DNA of 5,967 nucleotides from Calditrichaceae bacterium (GTDB lineage: Bacteria; Calditrichota; Calditrichia; Calditrichales; Calditrichaceae). Shown here piece by piece: positions 1-5,967 of the stretch. Made by a program: the position numbers and the translations under genes. Under the pieces are notes generated by a model. That model had not been told where the DNA came from. It did not search any database and saw only the letters and a list, made by a program, of their open reading frames with translations. The stretch covers positions 1 through 5,967 of the forward strand of contig JANTFQ010000150.1 of assembly GCA_024763405.1 (NCBI GenBank), read 5' to 3'. Position 1 is the first letter of the stretch. Each line of letters begins with the position of its first letter.

Positions 1-401
1 TCAAACAAAATGTGCTGGGTTAAAAAATCTGTATATTACACGCTAACTGTACGTTTTTCCCCATCAACCTTGATGGTAATGTTCGACGAAACCAATATGG
101 CGGAGAAAGAAGCTTTCTATCCCTCTCTAATTTGCCGCTATAAAACCGTTCCGTTTAAAAGATATTTTCCTGTGGATAAGTCCGTAACTTGTAACTTAAC
201 GAGATAGGGCCCTTTTGTTGTCAATCGGTTTCTGATGGTTTTATGTGTAGAATAATCCGTATCCCGATCACTAACAAGATGATTCATAATGTCAATTAAT
301 ATTTAAACCCAACTTAAGTCATTCTCTCAAACATCAGTGCGAGATGCACCTTTGTAATGGTGATGACGTATGTGTTTTTCTTTGTAAGAATTCTTCACCC
401 T
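1..401. other. Left-edge region without an intact gene
   Basis: No credible complete coding sequence is present. The only long plus-strand frame (10-207) has an unlikely composition, with no domain, signal or ribosome binding site, and overlaps the better-looking but broken minus-strand frame at 36-287. A short minus-strand open stretch around 311-388 has no start codon. The bases next to 402 are the 3' flank of the beta-barrel gene; I see no convincing hairpin plus T-run terminator for it here. The region reads as eroded intergenic sequence. Confidence 0.5.
36..287 (-). pseudogene. Possible decayed gene remnant, two in-frame stops
   Basis: On the minus strand one frame runs from an ATG at 287 for 49 residues to a TAG at 138-140, then six codons to a second TAG at 117-119, then 26 more residues to a TAA at 36-38. 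Both open pieces have a protein-like look: the first contains 'GPYLVKLQVTDLSTGKYL', which resembles a beta-sandwich strand pair of the 'G.Y.v.v.vtD..sGk' kind, and the last contains 'NITIKVDGEKRTVSV'. No ribosome binding site is seen before the ATG and there is no intact reading frame. It could be the eroded 3' end of an extracytoplasmic protein gene, or chance. I do not recognise a family with any certainty. A perfect 7-base tandem duplication (gtaactt, 184-197) lies inside it. Confidence 0.22.
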
Positions 402-1652
402 TTAATTTCCAAATCGTGAATTCACAATATTGTTGTAAATAGAGCCGAATGTGTAATTGATTCCGACAGACCCCCAATAGTTATACTGTGTTTCTAACTG
501 CCTTCTCCGTAATATCACCTCTTCCTGACTAACCGCGCTTTTCTGCAGACTAAGTTGGTCGTGAATCATTGAGTAACTACCGCTCAGCTCCAATGAAAAT
601 CCTTTAATCAGATTCAGGGATAATTCACTATAGGCTTCCAAACTGTTTTTACTGAAATCAAAAAAATAGTGTGAACCGGTTAAACTGGTTTCTATACTTC
701 CCCAGGGCTGATTTAATTTAAGTGTAATTTCAAGCGATTCTTCAAATAGACTTTCCTTTTTTTTATTATAAATTGTTTCCCCATCATAATTAAAATAACC
801 GTATCCAACTTCATATAAAAACCGTAACTCGCTTCGGGTAGATTCGGAATAGGGGAAAATATTATATTCGATTGCCGGATATACCTTTATGGCCCGATCA
901 ATATTGAGAAAAGTGGAAGTGTAGATACGGCTGTTTATCCCTATGGACCAATGATTGCTTACGCTTTTGATGATTAATGCGGAAACCTGGTGCATTCTGG
1001 AATAACTTGAAAATGTTTCATCATCTAACTGGTAATTATCTTCCCCGTAATTCAGACTTAAGCGGAGACGTATTTTCCAATCATCCGTAATACGGTCGGC
1101 CCTCTGATTAAAATTAAGATATTGGATGTTGTATGATTTCTGGCCGGTAAAATAGCTGCTTAAACTGGTACGGAACACCCAATAATCCCAGGCATCCGTA
1201 GGATTTTTCTTTTCTTCGGCCCGGTTGTATCGGATGGAAATATGGTCGGCCTGGGTGGTGTGTGCAATGTAACGCATTAGTCCGATATTTAAATATCGTA
1301 CCATTTTTTTTCGAATAATGTCATCCGTATTATCTTGCCTTGTTGAATAAGAAATGGTGTCCCTGAGCCCGGCAAAATGATTTTTCCCCAAAAAGGTTAA
1401 AGTGAACTCCCTGCCTCCGCTGGCCGTCTGTTCTCTGGTAAATAAAATATGAATATCCGCATCCTTGCGGTCGAGCACATAGTTAACGTATTGTATTTCC
1501 GTACGGATATAATCCATGTCGCAATACCAGCAATCAATATAGACATTCGGGACATCCTTTTGTATCATTTTAATTCTATCCTCAGTCACCGCGGAAAATA
1601 AAAAGGAAACAAATACCAGGACAACGAGCATTATAAATTTACAGTTTACCAT
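402..1652 (-). CDS. Predicted outer-membrane beta-barrel protein, unknown function
   Basis: The 416-residue product begins with a signal peptide (K5, hydrophobic stretch 6-20, cleavage probably near 21-23), so it should leave the cytoplasm by Sec. Residues about 33-125 form a compact soluble-looking region with a Cys pair in 'DCWYCD' (C41 and C44), followed by 'YVNYVLDRKDADIHILFT', a Gly-Gly turn at 79-80 and a DTISYS segment. This resembles the N-terminal part of a conserved hypothetical family I remember from Bacteroidetes, Acidobacteria and Gemmatimonadetes-like genomes, but I cannot name a domain accession. From about 145 to the end the sequence is rich in alternating polar and aromatic/hydrophobic strands (for example 'WKIRLRLSLNYG'), typical of an outer-membrane barrel, and it closes with 'GINYTFGSIYNNIVNSRFGN'. 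No catalytic motif is visible. The ATG at 1652 is chosen because it directly precedes the signal peptide; its ribosome binding site is weak (ggtg about 6 bases upstream). The gene stands 277 bases from the flavodoxin gene, so it probably has its own promoter. Export and barrel are confident; the role is unknown. Confidence 0.85.
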   Translation of the reverse strand: MVNCKFIMLVVLVFVSFLFSAVTEDRIKMIQKDVPNVYIDCWYCDMDYIRTEIQYVNYVLDRKDADIHILFTREQTASGGREFTLTFLGKNHFAGLRDTISYSTRQDNTDDIIRKKMVRYLNIGLMRYIAHTTQADHISIRYNRAEEKKNPTDAWDYWVFRTSLSSYFTGQKSYNIQYLNFNQRADRITDDWKIRLRLSLNYGEDNYQLDDETFSSYSRMHQVSALIIKSVSNHWSIGINSRIYTSTFLNIDRAIKVYPAIEYNIFPYSESTRSELRFLYEVGYGYFNYDGETIYNKKKESLFEESLEITLKLNQPWGSIETSLTGSHYFFDFSKNSLEAYSELSLNLIKGFSLELSGSYSMIHDQLSLQKSAVSQEEVILRRRQLETQYNYWGSVGINYTFGSIYNNIVNSRFGN

Positions 1653-1755
1653 AGTTACACCAAAGGTTAGATTAACATTAGGTCTGAGATCTAATTAGAG
1701 TCTGTCCATAAGGTCAGAAAACAGCCGTGGGGCTACTCAATATTTTGACTACTCC

Positions 1756-1821
1756 AATTCGGCTGCCGCCGAATTTTCCATCCCTGGAATCAGGGAGGGT
1801 TCCCGATGCTTTTTATCGGGA
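1756..1821. repeat. Cluster of three adjacent perfect hairpins
   Basis: Three inverted repeats sit end to end in the gap between two minus-strand genes. Hairpin 1: aattcggc (1756-1763) and gccgaatt (1768-1775), 8-bp stem, 4-base loop. Hairpin 2: tccctg (1781-1786) and caggga (1791-1796), 6-bp stem, 4-base loop. Hairpin 3: tcccgat (1801-1807) and atcggga (1815-1821), 7-bp stem, 7-base loop gcttttt. All stems are perfect. None is followed by a T-run on the minus strand, so they do not look like ordinary intrinsic terminators of the flavodoxin gene, though they could act as mRNA 3'-end stabilisers. The compact, multi-hairpin form suggests a dispersed extragenic palindromic element; whether other copies exist cannot be judged from this window. 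Confidence 0.7.
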
Positions 1822-1828
1822 GGGTGGG
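1793..1828 (+). repeat. Duplicated gggagggt octamer with five G-triplets
   Basis: The octamer gggagggt occurs at 1793-1800 and again at 1818-1825, each directly following the right arm of a hairpin, and the second copy is extended by another ggg at 1826-1828. The plus strand therefore carries five GGG runs in 36 bases. The duplication supports the idea that the hairpin cluster is made of related units rather than being random. Folding into a G-quadruplex is possible but would need one long loop and would compete with hairpin 3. Confidence 0.55.
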
Positions 1829-1929
1829 TTCTTAAGACAATAATTATCACTTCACAAGGTGATTCATATCGCTTTTTTTAAGCCCAATTCCGGTGCACAA
1901 TTCTTATTTTTAGTTGGTATCATGTGATA

Positions 1930-2832
1930 TTATTTTAGCATAATCATCTTTTTTGTTTGTACCGTTCCTTCTACGTTAATCTGGTAGAAATATATTCCTG
2001 TCGCAACCCGTTGGTAATGCTTGTCTCTTCCATCCCATTTTACTTTATAGTTTCCTGCGGGTTGTTCCTTGCTCACCAATGTTTGTACTTCTTCTCCCAA
2101 ATCATTATAAATCTTTAAAACCACCATTGCCCTTTTTGACAATTTATAACTGATTTCCGTTTCGGGATTAAAGGGATTCGGTGAATTCTGGAGTAAATTG
2201 TAATCTTGTGTTTGCTGTTGTTTATTTACTGTCCTTTTCTCCATATTTCCCGTTTTGAAATGTAAGGCAATTGTTGCCACCCGCGCGCCGAGAGTGCGGG
2301 CTTCTCTTAATTCTGTATTACCCACGCCATTTCCCGGAGGGCCGGTCATGGCGGAGGCCCCAAGACTGCCGCTTTTAAACGTGCCAAAATCGAAAACCGG
2401 CCCAACCACAATGGCGCCCTTCATCAACAGCACTGCCAGCAAAGACGTTATGACATGTTCCTTTCCTCCGGTTGGTAAAGCACCCGTTGAAAAAGCGCCG
2501 CCCACTTTGTCACCCGCGTACCAGGGTGTATCGATAAAGTCCTTCATGGGACCGGCAATGGTGCCATAATAGGTGGGCGATCCCAGCACAATGCCATCAG
2601 CAGCAACCATATCATCATTTGTCACTTCGTCAACTTTTTTAAGCGTTGCAGAAGCGCCCTGGACTTCGTTAACTCCTTCTTTCACACCGTTTGCCATCTT
2701 CTCTGTATTTCCGGTAAGTGAATAATAAACAATCAGAACATTTACAGTGGATTGCGCGAATACGAGAGAATTCAAAATTAATACACTTATAATTATCAAT
2801 ATGGGATGAAATGAAAATTTAAATCGTTTCAT
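1930..2832 (-). CDS. Exported flavodoxin/WrbA-like protein with T9SS type A sorting domain
   Basis: This 300-residue protein has three parts. Residues 1-26 are a classical Sec signal peptide (basic 'KRFKF', hydrophobic core 11-25, cleavage expected after 'VFA', before Q27). Residues about 29-190 are a flavodoxin fold of the WrbA/NAD(P)H:quinone oxidoreductase type: the FMN phosphate loop 'SLTGNT' at 38-43, 'GSPTYYG' at 84-90 for the second flavin loop, 'STGALPTGGKE' at 115-125 at the WrbA 'ST..qhGGqE' position, and a C-terminal 'ELREARTLGARVA' helix. After a Gln-rich linker (about 191-210), residues 211-300 form a FlgD-like Ig/Por sorting domain with 'NSPNPFNPETEISYKL', 'VLKIYNDLGEEV', 'WDGRD' and 'GIYFYQI', ending in a basic tail, as in type IX secretion cargo. 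Known WrbA proteins are cytoplasmic, about 200 residues, and reduce quinones with two electrons. Here the sequence implies secretion through the outer membrane or attachment to the surface, so the electron donor and source of FMN are unclear. The WrbA His in the GG loop is replaced (P120-T121). The start is supported by a strong ribosome binding site and by the signal peptide. Confidence 0.9.
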   Translation of the reverse strand: MKRFKFSFHPILIIISVLILNSLVFAQSTVNVLIVYYSLTGNTEKMANGVKEGVNEVQGASATLKKVDEVTNDDMVAADGIVLGSPTYYGTIAGPMKDFIDTPWYAGDKVGGAFSTGALPTGGKEHVITSLLAVLLMKGAIVVGPVFDFGTFKSGSLGASAMTGPPGNGVGNTELREARTLGARVATIALHFKTGNMEKRTVNKQQQTQDYNLLQNSPNPFNPETEISYKLSKRAMVVLKIYNDLGEEVQTLVSKEQPAGNYKVKWDGRDKHYQRVATGIYFYQINVEGTVQTKKMIMLK

Positions 2833-2840
2833 TTTAAATA

Positions 2841-2847
2841 CCTCCTC
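2841..2847 (-). promoter_or_regulatory. Strong ribosome binding site of the exported flavodoxin gene
   Basis: On the minus strand gaggagg lies 8 bases before the ATG at 2832, an ideal Shine-Dalgarno sequence and spacing. It fixes the start codon and suggests efficient translation. The other two complete genes in the window lack a comparable site. Confidence 0.8.
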
Positions 2848-2907
2848 ACGTTAAATTAATTATTATGAACAGCGTTTCCGCGTGGAGGCTGCTCATTCAT
2901 CTGAAAA

Positions 2908-2937
2908 ACTATATTGTTATCCCTAAAAATTTATCAA
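2908..2937 (-). promoter_or_regulatory. Candidate sigma70-type promoter for the exported flavodoxin gene
   Basis: Reading the minus strand, TTGATA (2937-2932) is followed after 18 bases by TATAGT (2913-2908); each hexamer matches the sigma70 consensus at five of six positions. Transcription would start near 2901 and give a leader of roughly 70 bases ending in the strong ribosome binding site. The region is AT-rich, so chance matches are possible, and some FCB lineages use a different -7/-33 promoter form. Confidence 0.45.
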
Positions 2938-2956
2938 CGTGTTTTAATAGATATTT

Positions 2957-2977
2957 TCAAGGGGTGACGCCCTTTGA
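2957..2977. promoter_or_regulatory. Imperfect dyad upstream of the flavodoxin promoter, possible operator
   Basis: tcaaggg (2957-2963) pairs with ccctttga (2970-2977) with one bulged T, around a 6-base centre. It lies about 20 bases upstream of the candidate -35 element of the flavodoxin gene, where an activator could bind. OmpR-type winged-helix regulators generally prefer direct repeats to dyads, so assignment to the neighbouring regulator is weak. It is also a possible RNA hairpin if this region is transcribed. Confidence 0.2.
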
Positions 2978-3074
2978 TGTGTGTTACTGCCATAAGACAT
3001 CTTTCCTGTCTCCATTGGGATTCAACCTGCTCATCTTAAACGGTTACTACTATAAAAGAATTTAATTTTATTTA

Positions 3075-3105
3075 TTGGACTTTAGTTATATAACCATTAT
3101 TTTTG
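3075..3105 (+). promoter_or_regulatory. Weak promoter candidate for the membrane regulator gene
   Basis: ttggac (3075-3080) is followed after 17 bases by tattttTG (3098-3105). The second element also fits the TAnnTTTG -7 form described for Bacteroidetes promoters. It lies about 45 bases upstream of the start codon. The upstream hexamer matches the sigma70 consensus poorly, and the surroundings are very AT-rich, so this is only a candidate. Confidence 0.25.
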
Positions 3106-3151
3106 TTACAGTCATGAAAAATCTGTGAAAAACTTATTAAATTATGCTTAA

Positions 3152-5524
3152 ATGATGCTCATGAGTGAAAAGACGAAAATTTACACATTCGGTAATTTTA
3201 CTTTTGGTGTGAAAGAATATAACCTGAAGAAAGGGAACCAGGAGCTATATCTTCGCCCCAAAACCTACGAAACCCTGCTATACTTAATCGAACACCACGG
3301 CAGTTTAGTAAAAAAGGAAGATTTAATAGAAAATGTCTGGGCAGGTACGGTTGTTACGGAAAACACCCTGACCCAAAGCATTAAAGAACTTCGGGATATA
3401 TTAGAGGACCATTCGGCGAAACCCCGGTATATTAAAACGGTGCCCCGGGTGGGATATAAGTTTATTGCGCCTGTTGAGGAAAAAATATTGAATCCCTACT
3501 TCCCATCCGAAAATTCCAATTTCTTTTCATCAATACCCTCCAAAAGAATACTATTTGCTATTTTATTAAGCGCCCTGTTCATCGTGGCTGCTATTATTTT
3601 TTTCAGTAAATATAGAGAACCGGAATTTAATTTTTCCGAGCGAAACTGGGTACTGATTACAGACTTCGATAACAGAACCGGAGAAGAAGTATTTGGGGCC
3701 GCGCTGCGTACGGCGCTTGAAATGGAATTAAGTAATTCTAAATATGTAAATGTCGTTCCGAGAGGACGGGTACAGGATATATTGAATTTGATGCAAAAAA
3801 AACCGGATAAAAAGATTGACCGCTATTTAGGACGAGAAATCGTATTGCGTGATGGAAATATCCAAATTTTACTCACCGGAAGTATTTACAGAATTGGCAG
3901 CCGTTATTCTCTATCCCTGGAAATTATCGAACCGGTAAAGAACATAATTATAAAAACGTTTTCAGAAGAAATTAATAGTCGGCAGGAAATTATCCCGGCG
4001 ATTGGTCAATTGGCAATTTCCATACGCAAAAAGCTTGGTGAGTCTTTAGAAAATTTTCGGAAAATTCCGCGCTCTTTTGAGCTGGTGACAACGCCGTCTT
4101 TGAAAGCGCTTAATTTTTACTCAAAAGGCTTCTATTATCTAAACCTATTTGACTTCCAGAGGGCGCAATTTTTCTTGAATCAGGCGGTTCAGTATGATTC
4201 CACTTTTGCGATGGGCTTTGCTATGCTTGGATTCGCTGAATTGTGGCACAGCAATTTGCCCGAAGGAAAAGCCGATTTTAATAAGGCTGCAAATCTGGTT
4301 TCAAATCTTTCAGACCGGGAGAAGTTTTTTATTCTGGGTTCCAATGCGATGTATGGCATCGGGGATTATAAAAAAGGCATCGAATACTATGAACTTTTAT
4401 TGGATGTATACCCCGATGATTATTGGGGAAATGAAAATCTCAGTTTAGCTTACCTTGGAACAGGTAATGTTAAACAATATCTAAAATATAAAAAAATATG
4501 TGAGAGACTTCGCCCAAACTATTTTATTAATCATTCCGACAAAGGACTCTTTTCCCTTTATTATGATAGAAATATTGACGATGCGCATAAAGAATTTTCG
4601 CGTGCGCTTGAACTCAATCATGATTTCCCCTTCGAATTTTGTTATTTAAATGGCGGATTTGTGGATTGGATGCATGATGATTTTGATTCCGCTGAAATCA
4701 AATTTTCAAACTTTATATCAGCCGGGATTGACCAGCTTCTTCCCATGTCCCAAATAAGCGGCCGTTGGTATGTAGCCCATTTTTTCCTGTTCGAAGGCCG
4801 TTTTGACAAGGCAATACAAGTATTAGAGAAAAGTGTGACCTTAGCGAAACAACGGCCGATGAGCAAATTATTGCCCTGGGCTCAGTTAGAATTGGCGTTA
4901 ACACTTGGAGAAATTGGAGAGACGGGACGGTTCGAGTTGCTGCTAAAAACTATTTCTGAAAACGCCGTCGGAATCGCCCGCGTTCAGGCATTGGGCTGGC
5001 TGGCAATACAGTATGCTCAAACCGGGAAAATGGCATTCGTAAAAACGTCGCTTGCTGAATTGGAAAAAGAAAATCGTTCAACCGCATCAGGCATTTTGCA
5101 GGCGCCATTGCCCGAGGAGCTGGATAAAGCAAAACGCGCTTTTACTTTTCAAATCAAAGGGGAGCTCGCCAAAGCGTATTCCGATTATAAAAAAGCGATT
5201 GAATATTTCAGTAAAGTGACCGAACTGGTTCCCTCTTCGCAAATACCGTTAGTATCAGCGCTGGATCCCCGGATACGCTGGATAGCCTTCGAATCCCTTG
5301 CCCATGTTTATGAAAAAACTGGTGATTGGAATTCCGCCTTTAATTCTTACAAACATATCCTTGATGAAAAAATGGTAATGATTACCGTACCGGCTGCTTC
5401 TGATATTTGGGTTCGATCGCTTTTGGCAATCAGTAAAGTTTTAGAAAAACAGGGAAAGCATGCCCAGGCAAAAATCTATTACACTCAATACAAACGTCTT
5501 CGGCCAATGGGATATAGTAAATAG
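3152..5524 (+). CDS. CadC-like membrane transcriptional regulator with TolB/FlgO-like and TPR sensor region
   Basis: The 790-residue protein is a one-component regulator. Residues about 11-107 are an OmpR/PhoB-type winged helix (Trans_reg_C): 'LRPKTYETLLYLIEHHG' at 34-50, the recognition-helix segment 'TENTLTQSIKELRDIL' at 69-84 and the wing 'YIKTVPRVGYKFIAPV' at 93-108. A single membrane helix follows at about 123-142, with basic residues before it (K121, R122), which places the winged helix in the cytoplasm and the rest in the periplasm. Residues about 165-300 begin 'NWVLITDFDNRTGEEVFG' and resemble the TolB N-terminal/FlgO-like domain often found in this architecture. From about 315 to the end there are many TPR-like helical pairs, for example at 315-365, 390-450, 470-520, 545-565, 664-695, 710-740 and 755-785; these usually bind peptides or proteins. 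No receiver or kinase domain is present, so signalling is probably direct through the membrane, as in CadC/ToxR. The start is uncertain among Met1, Met2 and Met4, since none has a clear ribosome binding site; the winged helix is complete from any of them. It is divergent from the exported flavodoxin gene, a possible target. No terminator is obvious downstream. Confidence 0.9.
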   Translation: MMLMSEKTKIYTFGNFTFGVKEYNLKKGNQELYLRPKTYETLLYLIEHHGSLVKKEDLIENVWAGTVVTENTLTQSIKELRDILEDHSAKPRYIKTVPRVGYKFIAPVEEKILNPYFPSENSNFFSSIPSKRILFAILLSALFIVAAIIFFSKYREPEFNFSERNWVLITDFDNRTGEEVFGAALRTALEMELSNSKYVNVVPRGRVQDILNLMQKKPDKKIDRYLGREIVLRDGNIQILLTGSIYRIGSRYSLSLEIIEPVKNIIIKTFSEEINSRQEIIPAIGQLAISIRKKLGESLENFRKIPRSFELVTTPSLKALNFYSKGFYYLNLFDFQRAQFFLNQAVQYDSTFAMGFAMLGFAELWHSNLPEGKADFNKAANLVSNLSDREKFFILGSNAMYGIGDYKKGIEYYELLLDVYPDDYWGNENLSLAYLGTGNVKQYLKYKKICERLRPNYFINHSDKGLFSLYYDRNIDDAHKEFSRALELNHDFPFEFCYLNGGFVDWMHDDFDSAEIKFSNFISAGIDQLLPMSQISGRWYVAHFFLFEGRFDKAIQVLEKSVTLAKQRPMSKLLPWAQLELALTLGEIGETGRFELLLKTISENAVGIARVQALGWLAIQYAQTGKMAFVKTSLAELEKENRSTASGILQAPLPEELDKAKRAFTFQIKGELAKAYSDYKKAIEYFSKVTELVPSSQIPLVSALDPRIRWIAFESLAHVYEKTGDWNSAFNSYKHILDEKMVMITVPAASDIWVRSLLAISKVLEKQGKHAQAKIYYTQYKRLRPMGYSK

Positions 5525-5803
5525 AAATCCTAAAGAAAATATTTAATGGAATTCCTTATGAAAGATTTACCCTCCGTTCATCGAGGTGGCCGGTATAAAG
5601 GACTGTTTTTGTGAAACCCATTTGTTTTTAAAAAAATTATAATGTCTGAAGAAGTGGATTTCGAAACAACTTGGTTCCTATAAGATTTTATTGGGGTATG
5701 AAGCAAATATAACCGGATTTTGGCAATGAAACGGGATACCTTTTTTTCTTGAATAAGGACTCTTCAGGCCGTGTAAATTAGAAAAAATCAGCCGTAAATA
5801 GTT
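5525..5803. other. Convergent intergenic gap, nothing recognised
   Basis: This gap lies between the 3' ends of the plus-strand regulator gene and the minus-strand transporter gene, so terminators for both would be expected. I see poly-T and poly-A tracts (about 5625-5637 and 5741-5748) but no strong GC-rich stem next to either. A 22-codon frame (5546-5614) has no ribosome binding site and no recognisable content. Confidence 0.5.
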
Positions 5804-5967
5804 TTATTCATTGCTGTCCGGATTTCTAACTATAAATTTTACAACGGCGGCCATCAGCAGGGCGAGAAAAGCCATGGACCAAAATAAGGTCTGCATATCA
5901 TGATTAATATAGAAAAATCCCGCCATAAGGGGGCCCAACGTTTGGCCGATGCGCAAAACCATATGAA
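5804..5967 (-). CDS. C-terminal end of a membrane transporter, probably MFS (partial)
   Basis: The minus-strand frame is open from the right edge to a TAA at 5804-5806 and gives the last 53-54 residues of a protein whose start lies beyond the window. The segment 'RIGQTLGPLMAGFFYI' looks like membrane helix 11 of a major facilitator superfamily transporter, with the Gly-Pro pair typical of that position; 'LFWSMAFLALLMAAVVKFIV' is the final helix, followed by a short polar tail 'RNPDSNE'. The fragment is too short to name a substrate; drug or metabolite efflux transporters have similar endings. The in-frame ATG at 5962 is an internal Met, not a start, because helix 11 context continues upstream. 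It converges on the regulator gene with 279 bases between stops. Confidence 0.7.
   Translation of the reverse strand, partial: HMVLRIGQTLGPLMAGFFYINHDMQTLFWSMAFLALLMAAVVKFIVRNPDSNE

Larger units (their letters stand above)
2833..3151. other. Divergent intergenic region between flavodoxin and regulator genes
   Basis: This 319-base stretch separates two genes transcribed away from each other and so should contain both promoters. It holds the minus-strand ribosome binding site and promoter candidate, an imperfect dyad at 2957-2977, and a possible plus-strand promoter near 3075-3105. The plus-strand open frame at 2865-3065 lacks a ribosome binding site, a signal and any family resemblance, and covers the minus-strand promoter, so I treat it as non-coding. 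No RNA gene was recognised. Confidence 0.6.

Noticed and set aside
10..207. Plus-strand 65-codon open frame
   Set aside because: No ribosome binding site, odd composition and no family resemblance; the opposite strand reads more like protein, though broken.
1690..1699. 10-base palindrome tctaattaga upstream of the beta-barrel gene
   Set aside because: Short and AT-rich, so expected by chance in this composition; no second copy seen.
1793..1828. G-quadruplex in the five G-triplet tract
   Set aside because: Needs a long loop of about 17 bases and competes with a perfect hairpin, so I record only the repeat.
1847..1862. Possible fourth hairpin downstream of the flavodoxin gene
   Set aside because: The 6-bp stem includes a G-T pair and has no T-run, so it is too weak to call a terminator or part of the hairpin cluster.
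2255..2569. Plus-strand 104-codon open frame inside the flavodoxin gene
   Set aside because: Fully antisense to a clearly real gene with recognisable motifs; the Pro/Ala/Ser-rich translation is a shadow of its codons.
2865..3065. Plus-strand 66-codon open frame in the divergent region
   Set aside because: No ribosome binding site or domain, and it overlaps the likely minus-strand promoter and leader.
4194..5132. Several 60-84 codon open frames on both strands within the regulator gene
   Set aside because: They overlap a long, coherent TPR-coding frame and show no protein-like features of their own.
5546..5614. 22-codon plus-strand frame after the regulator gene
   Set aside because: Too short, no convincing ribosome binding site, no recognisable peptide.

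Overview
The window reads as part of a chromosome from a free-living, AT-leaning Gram-negative bacterium of the FCB assemblage (Calditrichota, KSB1, Ignavibacteria or a related lineage). Three things point there. One protein carries a type IX secretion (Por) type A C-terminal sorting domain of the 'NSPNPFNPET...' kind. A second is an outer-membrane beta-barrel of a conserved hypothetical type. The third is a CadC-like membrane regulator with a long periplasmic TPR region, an architecture common in these phyla. The phylum is inferred from protein style only; there is no marker gene here.

Layout. Bases 1-401 hold no intact gene; a minus-strand frame at 36-287 looks protein-like but is broken by two stops and may be a decayed gene end. 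A minus-strand gene (402-1652) encodes a predicted outer-membrane beta-barrel protein of unknown function. The next gap (1653-1929) contains three back-to-back perfect hairpins (1756-1821) and a duplicated G-rich octamer. A second minus-strand gene (1930-2832) encodes an unusual exported flavodoxin/WrbA-like protein with signal peptide and T9SS sorting domain, preceded by a strong ribosome binding site and a plausible sigma70-type promoter. A 319-base divergent intergenic region (2833-3151) separates it from the plus-strand gene 3152-5524, a one-component transmembrane transcriptional regulator (OmpR-type winged helix, one membrane helix, TolB/FlgO-like domain, many TPRs). After a 279-base gap, the right edge cuts a minus-strand gene whose last 54 codons (5804-5967) encode the final two membrane helices of what looks like an MFS transporter.

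How they may fit together. The exported flavodoxin and the membrane regulator are divergently transcribed from a shared intergenic region, the usual layout of a regulator and its target; direct regulation is a reasonable guess but is not shown by sequence. The beta-barrel gene lies downstream of the flavodoxin on the same strand, separated by 277 bases and a hairpin cluster, so co-transcription is doubtful. No mobile element, CRISPR array, tRNA or rRNA was seen. The most unusual item is the flavodoxin fold joined to an outer-membrane secretion signal.
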